Shown here: one piece after another, positions 19,111 to 30,135 of the stretch
Layout of the letters: every line of letters begins with the position of its first letter
Numbering within the stretch: the stretch's first letter is position 1
Assembly (NCBI RefSeq): GCF_024323335.1
Contig: NC_066584.1
Location: 423,007,319-423,071,318 of the forward strand
Origin: Lathyrus oleraceus
Lineage: Eukaryota; Streptophyta; Magnoliopsida; Fabales; Fabaceae
Direction of reading: 5' to 3'
Length of the DNA: 64,000 bases
The notes under the pieces: model-generated
What the model was told of the DNA's origin: nothing
The model's input: only the letters and a program-made list of their open reading frames with translations
Databases searched by the model: none
Position numbers and translations under genes: made by a program

Positions 19111-21607
19111 AGAAAGAAAGAGAAAAGGTTCGGGCAAAAGTTAGGGATAATAAAAGAAAAGAACTGTACACCCGGCAAGTCGAAAACCCCACAAGGGCGA
19201 CTTGGGCAAAAAAGGGTATCCCGGTGGACTGAAACCCGAAAGGGCGGTCCAGGAAAAAGAGGGAATGAAACGAACAACGGCGTCTAGCATGATCGTTTGT
19301 GCTTGAGATATGACTTGGATAATCTCCGACAGAGATCGATCGGAAGCGTCTTGTTCAGAAGACAGAAAAAGCGGAAAATCTTGAGGACATATGAGGTTTA
19401 ACCGAGTTGGAACTCGACGAGATCACGGTTTCACATTGCCAATTAGGATAAATTTTTTCCTTTTGTGCGCAATCACCTCTTTCCAGGGTTTGCTTCCTGT
19501 GTGTTGCTCGATTCTGAGCCACCATTTTTTCAGTCAATAAATGCGTGTTCAGTCAAATAGTTTTGTTTTTGTTTTCATTACCGCTTTGATTACGAAAACA
19601 TCCGTTCGTTTTGATAAGAATATTTGCATTTTGAAACATAGAGGTCCCTTCCGATGCATGCTTATAAGATTGAAATCTGGAAATCTTATTCGGAGGTTTG
19701 AGTGACCCAGATGTTGAAGTGTTGGCACGCCTGGGGCACGCTTTTATCTAACAATCTCTTGTGCAGGTGCTGTTAGATATCCTCATTCGCTGGCAAGTAG
19801 TGATATGAAGCCTGTTGACAGAAGATCCCCACAGAGTCCAACCAGGGGCAAGGGATAGACGAACAATGAAAGGACGGTGAAGGATTACGACGACGATCCT
19901 GGAGGGTTAATCAAGAAGACTCTTCAAAGCCTAAGGACTGGAAAGTTTGTATGAATCCCAGGAATTCGATCTTCGTGGGATGAATCAGAAAAGTCCAGGC
20001 GAGTCTGGGAGTTCTCAAAAGTGGAAAGTCAACACTGTGGTAGGATGGTGAACACCAGTGTTCGACGAATCGAAGGGCGGCCCGTGTCCGATAGGCCGTA
20101 TCTCCCCAATGGGTTTGAGAGTGTCATCTCCCTAGCAGATTCGAGATCGGTGCCTCCCCAGCAAGCCTGAAGGTTACCGTATCCCCAGCGGAGTTGTGAT
20201 TGTCTTCCAAGTCTGAAGTTGTCTTCCCAGCAGAGTTTGTGTTGATGGTTTTCCCTCAGCGAGGTCCCCAAGCGGATCGGATTCGGAGAATCATCCCCGA
20301 GTAGAGATAAGGATTGGTTGCCTCCCCTAGCAAGGTAATCGCCAGGCCGTTCGGGTTCGATGGAGTTCATCCCCAGCAAGATTTTGTCTTTCCCCATCAG
20401 GGTGGAAATTGACGTGGTATTGAAAGCTTCAGCGCAGTTCTTGGAGCTCCCCGGTGTTGTCTCTGGAGGAGACGTGTGTTTTATGCATTCATCATCTAGA
20501 TAAGCATAGCATATTGCATCATTAGTGCGTAGCATTTCCATGATCATGGGGCATTGTGTAAAAAAAAAAAAAACTCATGCATCAACATTGCAAACATATC
20601 CATTAGCCCTTGGCCGTGGTGACCAAGAATGGGTTGTTGGAAGGAGTTTAGCCTCGCGCTTGGATCGATTTCAGAATTGGGTTCCCCAGCAGGGTTGAGA
20701 GAGGTGTTTCCCCAACAAGTGACTCTGCAAGTGAGTGGGTATCCCCAGCGTTGTTACTCCCCGATTGGTAGCATCTTGCAAGCCTGGATTAAATCCCCTA
20801 GCAGGTGTGGGTGTGTCTGATCTCTCCATGTAGAGTTGACCCCTTAAGCAGAAAGTGTCTGTCATTTCCTTCTGCGCTCCCCATTGAGTTATACCCTCGT
20901 GGATGACGGTTGTTTCCGTTCCCTCCCCCTCGGGATGGGTTTTCCCTATTGAGTTCTTTCCTCATTAGGATGAGTCTTGATCCAGTCTGCCTTTTCGGAT
21001 CGATCCTGAATTGGCCTATTTGGGCTGTCTCCTGTTTTTCCCCGGGGCATAAATGAATAGTTGCTCACTAACCGGCACTCATTCATCTTATCCTCAGCGG
21101 AATTTGTTGGCTTCTACCTACAAACCGGTAGTTGTAAGTCCTATCGTCTTGGTTTTCTACCTACTCCTGGTAGTTGTAAAATCCCACTTTCGTCCCCTAG
21201 CAGAGGTAACCTTTGTGGTTCATTCTGTTTGTTGGCCTCTACCTGCAAACCGGTAGTTGTAAGTCCTATCTTTGTGGTTTTCTACCTACTAGCTGGTAGT
21301 TGTAAAATCCCACGTTCTCCCCTTGGTGGAGTTGACCCTTTGTGCTCATCCTGATTGAGGACGGTTACCTTTTCCGTGGTTTTCTGCCTACAAACCGGTA
21401 GATGTAATCCCCTCTTTGCAGTTATCAGTACCCAGTTTGCGGTATTGATAGTCTTGTCCCCTCTGGATACTTGCCTTGATCAAGCAGTATTGTCCCCAGT
21501 GGGTCTTCCCCTTTCTTTTGGGTATTTGCTCCGAGTCAGCAATTTTATCCTCTTTTGATTGGTCAGCTTTTGCATACCTAGTCCTGGTACCCTGATGCCT
21601 TTCTTTT
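19111..21607 (+). other. Host 3' UTR, first part: TCCCCAGCAGAG-like motif field
   Basis: No gene. Between about 20100 and 21500 roughly twenty copies of a motif near TCCCCAGCAGAGT occur, all on the plus strand. Examples are 20155, 20182 (TCCCCAGCGGAGTT), 20224 (TTCCCAGCAGAGTT), 20370, 20683 and 20742. This is the sequence of the tRNA-Arg 3' end and is complementary to the element's own primer site. The minus-strand ORF at 20029-20547 crosses these repeats and is not considered a gene. Confidence 0.7.
21107..21345 (+). repeat. 125-bp tandem duplication with short hairpins
   Basis: Unit starting TTGGCTTCTACC at 21107 recurs at 21232 as TTGGCCTCTACC (period 125 bp). Each unit contains CTACCT(A/G)CAAACCGGTAG followed by a CTACCTACT-N-TGGTAG version; both can form small stem-loops. 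A partial third copy lies near 21388. Confidence 0.75.
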
Positions 21608-21821
21608 CGGTCGTTTATCCATCTAACAACCTACAACCCGGTTATGGATAATCTGCCATGCGAGTATATTATCTACATTTTGATGGCTATAGATAATATG
21701 CCTCATGCACTCTCTGGTCAGTCTTTTGATTGTTTTCTCCAGCAGAGTAAGATTCGTATTCCTTGCGGAATCGAATATCCATCCTTTAACAAGTTTGCTT
21801 TCGCTCTCTTCAGGATGATGT
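21608..21821 (+). repeat. 214-bp tandem unit, first copy
   Basis: Begins CGGTCGTTTATCC and ends GGATGATGT. A related copy with scattered differences starts at 37407 on the other side of the nested Ogre-type element. Before that insertion the two were adjacent, so this was a direct tandem duplication in the host 3' UTR. Confidence 0.85.
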
Positions 21822-21826
21822 CGGTC
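21822..21826. repeat. Target site duplication CGGTC (left copy, Ogre-2)
   Basis: CGGTC precedes the LTR at 21827 and is repeated at 37407-37411 directly after the second LTR. These five bases were the first of the second 214-bp unit. Confidence 0.95.
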
Positions 21827-23498
21827 TGTCATACGGTGAACTGACTTTTTGTTTTTTAATCGCGATGTCGCGGTTAGCAAGAGTCGCCACCGACTTTTCT
21901 TTTATCCCATAAGGAAAGGTGGAAAAGAACAGGAAAGACCTTAATTTAGATTCTTAGGTTCGGGAGGTACTTTATACAAAGGGAAGGTATTAGCACCCTT
22001 TATATCCATGGTTATCCATGGGCTCTTAATTGCTCAATCATTTATGTTTTCTAGTTTGAAAAAGGTGGTTGAGAAATGTGTGAAGGATGTTTTGAAAAGG
22101 GAGAATTTAACTTTGTAATGATTCTTGCATGAATGTATACAAAGTGGTTATCTCGTTTAGTGTTTTGAAAGTAGTTTAGAAAAATATAACTCGGCAATGA
22201 TCCTAGTACGGATGTATGCTAAGTGGTGATTTTCCAAAAGGATGTTTGAAAGGTGTGAGGTGTGAAAAGTATTTTTTAGGTTATGAATGAGCAATTAAGG
22301 TTATACCTGTCCGAGGTCTTTCCGGGCATTTCCTATCCTTATGAGGGTAAAACTGTCCTTACTATTGAGAAGTAAGTAGTTTATCCTTTGGATGTTAAAG
22401 GGTCATCGTAGGGTCATCGATAGGTCATTGAAGGCAACAGTTGTAAGGATACCTTAGCATTCGAAGGGACTATCATCATTTAACCGTAGGCTACACCGAA
22501 GGGTCATCGAGGGACAAAATCGTATTTCCGAAGGCAACATCCGAGGGACCATGATTTATTTTATGATGATTTAATCGAAGGGCCATTGCTAAGTGTATCC
22601 CCACATTCGCGGGACATGACCGTATTACGTAATCGTGGGGTAATAAAGAGAGGTCCGGTATGGTTTATTTAAAGTCCATATTTTAAGTTCATTAGGTAAT
22701 TATGATGATTCCGCATTAAATCGATACATTAAAATCAATACATTAAGAATCAATACATTAAAATTGGTTAGGCAATCAATATGAATTTTCACGTTAAAGT
22801 GAAATAATTTAGAATCCATCTCCATGAAAGTCTTCCACACATAAAGTGGAGTACCTAGCCAGCCACTTCCTTGAGAATATGCGAGCTTTAACACAAATTA
22901 AACACACGGGTGAGAATACCAAGTTAAAGTGCAATTGAAAATTGCACTACAGAATGAACACAATAGTCACAAGGCCAAATAATGCATGATTACAATAAGA
23001 CAAACATAAAACGAAACATGAGAACAGCTACTGGTACGTTCGCCTCTGCTTCGCCTAGCGAAGGCTTAGCGAATATTCGCTCCAGGCTCGCTTAGCGATG
23101 TGCTAGCGAGCGGCCACAGATTTTGAATTTTGGCAATCGTACCGTCTCCGGAACCTTGAATTATGACATTAAATTACAGGCACAGCATGGATAGCATTCA
23201 TGATGTTCAAGCATACTTAAATTTGCATGTGAAATCAGGTTACATATCAAAATTTAATCATGATGCATTATGTAGGTAACGGTTATCAATTGGAAGCATA
23301 TAACAGCGATAATACGCAAACCTGTTTGCAATTGCTATGTTGAACTGATCACTCTAGGTATCGGATTGAGCTGGGCGGTGGTAGCTTCGAGGCGGGTGAG
23401 CGGCCTTCAGGGTTTCCGTCTTCCGAATTCTCTGGATCAGCAGGGTTTCTGTGTTTCTCCCTCTGGGTCTGTGTGTTATTTTCGTGGCTGAGGAGCTG

Positions 23499-23507
23499 GT
23501 ATTTATA
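23499..23507 (-). promoter_or_regulatory. TATA box in Ogre-2 3' LTR
   Basis: TATAAATAC on the minus strand. The palindrome pair lies about 60-200 bp upstream in minus orientation. The functional equivalent in the 5' LTR is at 37067-37075. Confidence 0.6.
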
Positions 23508-23568
23508 GTAGTAGTGGTGGTGACCTAATGGGCTTAAAATGAGGTCCAAAACTTCAGATTTTCGCAAG

Positions 23569-23699
23569 CTTCGCTAGGCGAAGGAATTGCTCGCCTAGCG
23601 AGCAAGCTAGTTCTGGGCTTTTTCCTGGATCTGATGCTTCGCTGGGCGAGTGTCATGATGAAATATTCGCTAGGCGAAGGGACTGCTCGCCTAGCGAGC
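23569..23699 (-). promoter_or_regulatory. Two GC-rich palindrome modules upstream of TATA
   Basis: Each module joins a CTTCGCTAGGCGAAG-type palindrome and a GCTCGCCTAGCGAGC palindrome (23569-23603 and 23666-23699). A looser third set lies at 23049-23112. Placement upstream of the TATA box suggests a regulatory or structural role. No known factor site is assigned. Confidence 0.5.
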
Positions 23700-23838
23700 A
23701 AGCTATTTTGGGCCGCCTTTGGATTGGGCCTGTTGTGAGCTGGGCTTTTGTCCATTTGATATCAGTGCCTTGCAGAGCAAGTCAAAGGGTCTTGAGGAAT
23801 ACTTTGAAATATCGACGGGCAAATTTTGGGGTATGACA

Positions 23839-23855
23839 GCTGCCCCTGTTCAATA
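23839..23855 (-). other. Polypurine tract of Ogre-2
   Basis: The minus strand reads ACAGGGGCAGC just before the 3' LTR. The host element has the similar AATAGGGGCAAC at its own 3' LTR. Confidence 0.7.
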
Positions 23856-24151
23856 TTCTTGAACCGAGAGAGTAGAATGGTATGTGCCGTTCGTGGTCTG
23901 GAGGTGAAAGATTATTGAACACTAGAATGCCCCAAAAATTTGCGCCTATCCATTAGTCTTGATGGGGATGGGCTTAGAGATGCCATCCAGGAAGTTTGAT
24001 GACGAGCTTCCGATTGTGTCGTACATTAGACGATGTCTGAAGACATGGATGTCATACCGGGTCATACGCTAGACCGTATAATGAATCATCCATCATGCTG
24101 TTGCCTTCGCTGGGGAGTCAGCGTGTGCTATATACTGCTGGGGATGAGGGA

Positions 24152-24880
24152 TCAGAAATGTACCTGTCCGAAGGTAGCATCTGAGTAACAGAATGCGCCG
24201 TTCGTTAGGCTGAATCTGCTTTAAAAGGGAGTAGTCGTATACTAGACTACCATTCAGAAATGAACCTGTCCGAAGGTAGCATCTGAGTAACAAAATGAGC
24301 CGTCCGTTAGGCTGTACCTGCTTTAAAGGGAGTAGTCGCATACTAGACTACCATTCAGAAATGTACCTGTCCGAAGGTAGCATCTGAGGGGATGAAGGTC
24401 TAACTTGGTCGTACATTAAACCATATATGAGCAGAATGAGCCGTCCGTTAGGCTGAATCTGCTGAAAAGGGAGTAGTCGTATACTAGACTACCATTCAGA
24501 AATGTACCTGTCCGAAGGTAGCATCTGAGGAGATGAAAGTTTAACTTGGTCGTACATTAAACCATATCTGAGCAGAATGAGCCGTCCGTTAGGCTGAATC
24601 TGCTGAAAAGGGAGTAGTCGTATACTAAACTACCATTCAGAAATGTACCTGTCCGAAGGTAGCATCTAAGTAAGGGAGTAGCCGTATACTAGACCACCAT
24701 TCAGAAATGTACCTGTCCGAAGGTAGCATCTGAGTAAGGGAGTAGCCGTATACTAGACCACCATTCAGAAATGTACCTGTCCGAAGGTAGCATCTGAGTA
24801 AGGGAGTAGCCGTATACTAGACTACCATTCAGAAATGTACCTGTCCGAAGGTAGCATCTGAGGAGATAAAGGTCTAACTT
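24152..24880 (-). repeat. Mosaic tandem repeat, 64/102/141-bp periods
   Basis: The anchor CAGAAATG(T/A)ACCTGTCCG recurs at 24152, 24255, 24356, 24497, 24638, 24702, 24766 and 24830. Spacings are thus 103, 101, 141, 141, 64, 64 and 64. Longer units contain extra blocks (a GGCTGAATCTGCT segment and a GGTCGTACATTAAACC segment) inserted in the basic 64-bp unit. Confidence 0.9.
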
Positions 24881-24884
24881 GGTC

Positions 24885-25240
24885 GTACATTAAACCTTAC
24901 TTGAGTTGTTGAAGATCAGAGTGGATCGTACGTTAGATCGTATCTGAGCTGGAGGTCCAAATGGGTCGTACGTTAGACCGTATTGGAGTTGCAGAATGAG
25001 TCGTACGTTAGGCTGTATCTGAAGAAGAAAGTAGTCGTACGCTAGACTACACCCCGGAATATACCGTACGCTAGGCAGCATCCGAGGATTTGAAGATCCA
25101 AATGGGTCGTACGTTAGACCGTATTGGAGTTGCTAAAAGCCAGAATGGATCGTACGTTAGATCGTATCTGAGCTGAAGGAGTCATATGTTGGGCTGAATC
25201 AGAATGAACCGTATGTTAGGCTGTATCTGATAATATTTGT
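24885..25240 (-). repeat. Short degenerate repeats of CGTACGTTAG(A/G)C type
   Basis: About eight copies of a TCGTACGTTAGACCGTAT-like core with spacing of roughly 40-70 bp, continuing the repeat character of the preceding block. CGTACG itself is palindromic. Confidence 0.7.
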
Positions 25241-26426
25241 TGTATTTGCAGTGAATATCTGGGGTGGGCTTAGAGATGCCACCATTGGGAAGATGTCAGA
25301 ACGTTCGTCAGATGGATTATATCTGAGAGCTGTATTCGAATCTTGAATGCGATCAGAAGGATAATCAGCCTGAAAAATAAAGTTAGTTTCATGCAATGTC
25401 ATGATGCATGCGTGTGCCGTGATATGATGTGATGGATGAATTATGCGTCCGGAATAAATGTGGGCATTGTATGCATGTATATGTTATGAAATGATGCGGA
25501 ATGAAAATTGTATGTAGGTGTGTAATATGAAATGATGTAATGAATGCATTAGGCGTCTGAACATTCTTCCAGGGAACACTACTGGGGAGATAAATCTCAG
25601 TCTGCCGGTCGGAGACATTGGTATTGATGACCCTGTCTCGGCTGGGGGATGCTTGATTTCTGTCTGACGGTGAAAACACTCCACAGAGCCTGGCTGGGGA
25701 TGGAAAAGATGACCCATTTGTCTAGTAATGCCACTCTCTTCTGGGGAATAATTGGCGTTGCCGGGGAATCGAATTAGCAACGGATTCATTGGAAAGCATG
25801 GTTAGACCTTCTCCTTGGTCCTGAAGTCTCGTAGTAATTGCAATTTCCATTTTAGGCATGTATTTTTGATAAACATTGATCATATTCAAATGCATATATC
25901 AATTCAAATTAAATCAATGGACGTTTATGCAAACAAAACAGAAAAGTAAAATAACAACATTTTTTCCGAAATGAAATGGTATTGATTTTGAAAGAGGGCC
26001 TATAAACAGGCAATTTGTGTACAAGGAGACAGAAATCCTAGTAAGAGGAAATTGTCAAGAAAACAAAGAGAAAGCTATGCAGAAAAAGTCCTATTGATTC
26101 TAATTCCACTACTGTCATCATGTCTTCAGGCATCTCATCTCTTGCTGTCGGATAGAGGTGATTGGCTTGTTCAGTCCCTTGAACTTGGTTGAAGCTGACA
26201 GAAAACGGGACATAGTCATACGCTTTAATCCCTAATTTTTGCCTGGACCGCATTTTCAGGTTTTCAGTCCACCGGGATACCCCTTTTTGCCCAAGCCGCC
26301 TTTTCAGGTTTTCGACTTGCCGGGTGCACGTCTTTATATGTTTATCCCTAATTTTTTGCCCGAACCCTTTTGGTTCGCCGGGATGCCCTTACTTTTGCCT
26401 AGGTACGTCGACCTAGCGGGTCTCTG

Positions 26427-29400
26427 TTATGCGTAGTATTTTTTAACTATGTCCGCGTTCACAGGATGCGGGAAGTCTTCGCCATCCATTGTAGCAAGTA
26501 TCATGGCTCCACCGGAGAATACCTTCTTAACCACAAATGGCCCTTCGTATGTGGGAGTCCACTTGCCTCTGGGATCACCCTGTGGTAGCATGATACGCTT
26601 TATCACCAAGTCGCCAATTTGATACCTCTGTCTCTTGACTCTTTTGTTAAATGCCTGAGTCATGCGCTTCTGATACATCTGCCCGTGACAAACAGCCGCA
26701 AGTCTCTTCTCATCAATCAAATTTATCTGATCGAGTCGAGTCTGAATCCATTCGTCCTCACCTAAACCCGCCTCTTTCATGATCTTTAGAGAGGGAATCT
26801 GAACTTCCACCGGTAAAACGGCTTCCGTTCCGTAGACTAAAGAGAAAGGAGTTGCCCCTGTCGAAGTGCGTACTGAAGTGCGATAACCGTGGAGGGCAAA
26901 CGGTAACATCTCATGCCAGTCTTTGTACGTTACTGTCATCTTTTGTATGATCTTCTTGATGTTCTTATTAGCAGCCTCTACGGCGCCATTCATCTTTGGC
27001 CGGTACGGGGAAGAGTTATGGTGTTTAATTTTGAACTGCGTGCAGAGTTCAATGATCATCTTGTTGTTCAAATTAGTACCATTGTCAGTGATAATCCTTT
27101 CAGGGATTCCGTATCGACAAATAAGGCTATTCTTGACGAAACGTGCCACCACATTCTTGGTGACAGAAGCGAATGAGGCTGCCTCTACCCACTTGGTGAA
27201 GTAATCACTAGCGACGAGAATGAAGCGATGTCCATTAGAAGCCGTGGGTTTAATCTCTCCAATCATATCGATGCCCCACATTGCAAAGGGCCAAGGCGTT
27301 GTTAACACGTTCAATGGAGCAGGAGGCATATGTACTTTGTCCGCATAGATCTGACACTTATGACAGGTTCTGGAATGATGGTAGCAATCAGCTTCCATGG
27401 TAGACCAATAATACCCTGATCTCAGAATCTTCTTGGCCATTGTATGTCCATTAGAATGAGTCCCAAAAATACCGTCATGCATGTCTTCCATAATCTTTTC
27501 TGCTTCCTTTTTATCCACACAGCGAAGCAGAGTCGAGTCATGATTACGTTTGTATAACACTCCCTTACTCAGAAAGAATTTAGCGGAGAACTTCCTCAGG
27601 AATTTCCTGTCATTGATGGATGCCCCTTCAGGGTATTCCTGAGCTTCTAAATATCTTTTTACGTCGTGGAACCAAGGTTTTTCCCGTACTCCCTCAGTGT
27701 TAAGTTCATAACAGTATGCCGGTTCATCTAGTCGCTCAATGGTAATCCTGGGGGCTTCCCCGTCCCATCTGACTCTGAACATAGATGACATGGTAGCTAA
27801 TGCGTCTGCCAACTGATTCTCTTCTCGTGGAATATGTTCAAATGTAATCTCTTCAAAGTATGGGATTAATGTCATTACCTGCTCTCGATAAGGGATGAGA
27901 TTTGGATGTTTAGTATCCCATTCTCCTTTGATCTGACTGATTACCAAGGCCGAATCTCCGTATACGCTCAAAAACTTGATTCGCCAATCTATAGCAGCTT
28001 TGAGTCCAAAAATACATGCTTCATACTCAGCCATATTATTGGTACAATGAAAACATAGTCTAGCTGTGAAAGGCGTATGGTAACCCTCGGGAGAAATGAG
28101 TACAACCCCAACACCATGGCCCAATGCATTAGAAGATCCATCAAAGACCATAGTCCATCGGGATCCCCATTCGGGTCCTTCATCTGGTTTAGGTTTTCCA
28201 TTATCAGTAACAAGCATGACATCCTCATCTGGGAACTCAAAATTCATAGATTGGTAATCGTCCACCGCTTGATGAGCCAAATGATCAGCTAGCACGCTTC
28301 CTTTGATTGCTTTCTGGGTAGTATACTGGATATCGTATTCCGTTAAGATCATCTGCCATCTCGCTATTCTTCCGGAGAGGGCAGGCTTCTCGAACATGTA
28401 TTTGATGGGATCCATCCTAGAAATCAACAAAGTGGTATGATTCAACATATACTGTCTTAGTCGGCGAGCAGCCCAGGCCAAAGCACAGCAAGTTCTCTCG
28501 AGCAGTGAGTATCTTGTTTCACAGTCGGTAAACTTTTTGCTCAGGTAGTATATGGCATGCTCTTTTCGACCAGACTCGGCATGTTGCCCCAATACACACC
28601 CCATTGAACTTTCTAACACGGTCAAACACATGATTAGAGGTCTTCCTTCGACTGGTGGTATCAGAATTGGAGGTTCCTGGAGATATTTCTTGATTTTGTC
28701 AAAGGCTTCTTGGCATTCGTCATTCCATATCATCTCTTGATTCTTCCTCAGTAATTTGAAGATGGGTCTACAGGTAGCGGTCAAGTGGGAGATAAATCAG
28801 GCAATGTAGTTCAAGCGTCCCAAGAAACCTCTGACCTCTTTCTCCGTACGGGGAACTGGCATTTCTTGAATAGCCTTCACTTTAGCCGGGTCAACCTCAA
28901 TTCCTTTACCACTGACAATAAAGCCCAAGAGTTTACCGGATCTTACTCCAAAAGTGCATTTGTTCGGGTTCAATCTCAACTTGTATTTCTTCAACCTCTC
29001 AAACAGTTTGTATAAATGATCGAGATGTTCCTCTTCAGTATGAGATCTAGCTATCATGTCATCCACATATACTTCTATCTCACGATGAATCATATCATGG
29101 AACAAAACCACCATAGCACGCTGGTACGTTGCCCCGGCGTTCTTTAGACCGAATGGCATTACTTTGTAACAGAAAGTGCCCCATTGCGTCACAAACGTAG
29201 TTTTCTCCATGTCCTCAGGTGCCATCTTAATCTGGTTATAACCCGAGAATCCATCCATGAAGGAGAACACTTTGTGTTGAGCGGTATTGTCCACCAGAGC
29301 ATCGATGTGCGAGAGTGGAAAGTCGTCTTTGGGACTTGCTTTATTCAGGTCTCGGTAATCTACGCACATTCGCACCTTACCATCCTTCTTTGGCACTGGC

Positions 29401-29996
29401 ACCACATTAGCAACCCATTGAGGATAAGAAGTAACGGCTAGAAAACCGGCATTGAATTGTTTCATAACCTCGACTTTGATTTTCTCAGACATTTCAGGAC
29501 GCATGCGGCGAACCTTTTGCTTGACAGGACGGCAGTCTTCCTTCGTAGGCAGCCGATGCACTACTATGTCAGTATCCAATCCTGGCATGTCTTCATAAGA
29601 CCAGGCGAAAACCTCTACATAGTCATGTAACATCCGAATCAGTCTTTCTTTGACACTGTTTTCCAATCCTGCTCCTATTCTGACTTCTTTTCTATCTACT
29701 TCAGTACCTAGATTTACGACTTCGAGTGACTCTTCATGCGGCTGTATAGTCCTTTCCTCTTGCAGTAATAGTCTGGCAAGCTCTCCAGGGACTTCGCAAT
29801 CTTCCTCACTTCCATCTTCGGCTTGGTAGATTGGATTTTCAAAGTCATAATGAGCAGTAGCGGAGTTATTATCAATAGGATCCAGAGTGGATACGGATTT
29901 GCAATTTGTTACGTGAGTGTGTGTAAGAAAGCATAGCTTGTTTGAAAGACGACAGGAAAGATAAAGAGCGCAATATTTGAATGCGAAAAAGTCCAT
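26427..29996 (-). pseudogene. pol: Ogre-2 pol: RT, RNase H, archaeal-type RNase H, integrase, one in-frame stop
   Basis: A single frame broken by one TGA at 28797-28799, where relatives have an Arg codon (CGA), a typical C-to-T change. First part (28797-29996): RT with VDYRDLN near 212 and catalytic YVDD at 310-313. Second part (26427-28784, 785 codons): first RNase H lacking the usual catalytic Asp at its CDAS position; archaeal-type RNase H with D215, E253, D277 and a terminal Asp near 327; integrase zinc site around H436/H443/C474/C477 and D506, D567, E603 (D,D-35-E). The two RNase H domains are diagnostic for Tat/Ogre. The first 40 or so codons may be intron, since RT is reached by splicing in this group. 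Confidence 0.92.
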
Positions 29997-30135
29997 TGAT
30001 TTATTGAATATGAATATGCTTATGAAATGACAAAACCCTTAACAAATTAGCTATTGTGCCTCGGGCATAGACACAATGCTTGGAGAAGTTCAATTGAAAA
30101 ATTAAAAATTTGCAATACTAAATGGACAATAACAA
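29997..30135 (-). other. Gag-pro to RT gap (probable intron part)
   Basis: Short stretch of stops in all frames between gag-pro and RT. Ogre elements are known to remove an intron here. A possible acceptor with a pyrimidine-rich lead lies within 29930-29960 on the minus strand (TCTTTCAAACAAG), but this was not resolved. Confidence 0.35.

Larger units (their letters stand above)
21827..23838 (-). repeat. Ogre-2 3' LTR
   Basis: 2012 bp, with 8-bp terminal inverted repeat TGTCATAC/GTATGACA. It carries GC-rich palindromes at 23049-23112 and 23569-23699 and a TATAAATAC box on the minus strand at 23499-23507. Compared with the 5' LTR it has an extra GATGTCGC near 21866. ORFs inside (22700-22894, 23349-23755) repeat in the other LTR and are not genes. 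Confidence 0.95.
23856..26426 (-). other. Ogre-2 3' UTR
   Basis: No gene. Contains two blocks of tandem repeats (listed separately). On the minus (sense) strand it has at least six TCCCCAGC-type motifs: around 24106-24120, 24131-24146, 25577-25590, 25641-25650, 25691-25700 and 25739-25750. The remainder is AT-rich. Confidence 0.65.

Noticed and set aside
20182..20195. Possible tRNA gene fragment because of match to the tRNA-Arg 3' end
   Set aside because: Only about 13 bases match, with no T-arm or anticodon arm around it; better explained as PBS-complementary motif.
20029..20547. 172-codon minus-strand ORF
   Set aside because: Lies antisense to the host 3' UTR motif field; no recognisable domain.
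24152..25240. CRISPR-like look of regularly spaced repeats
   Set aside because: Units are contiguous tandem repeats with related, not unique, spacers, located in a plant retrotransposon 3' UTR.
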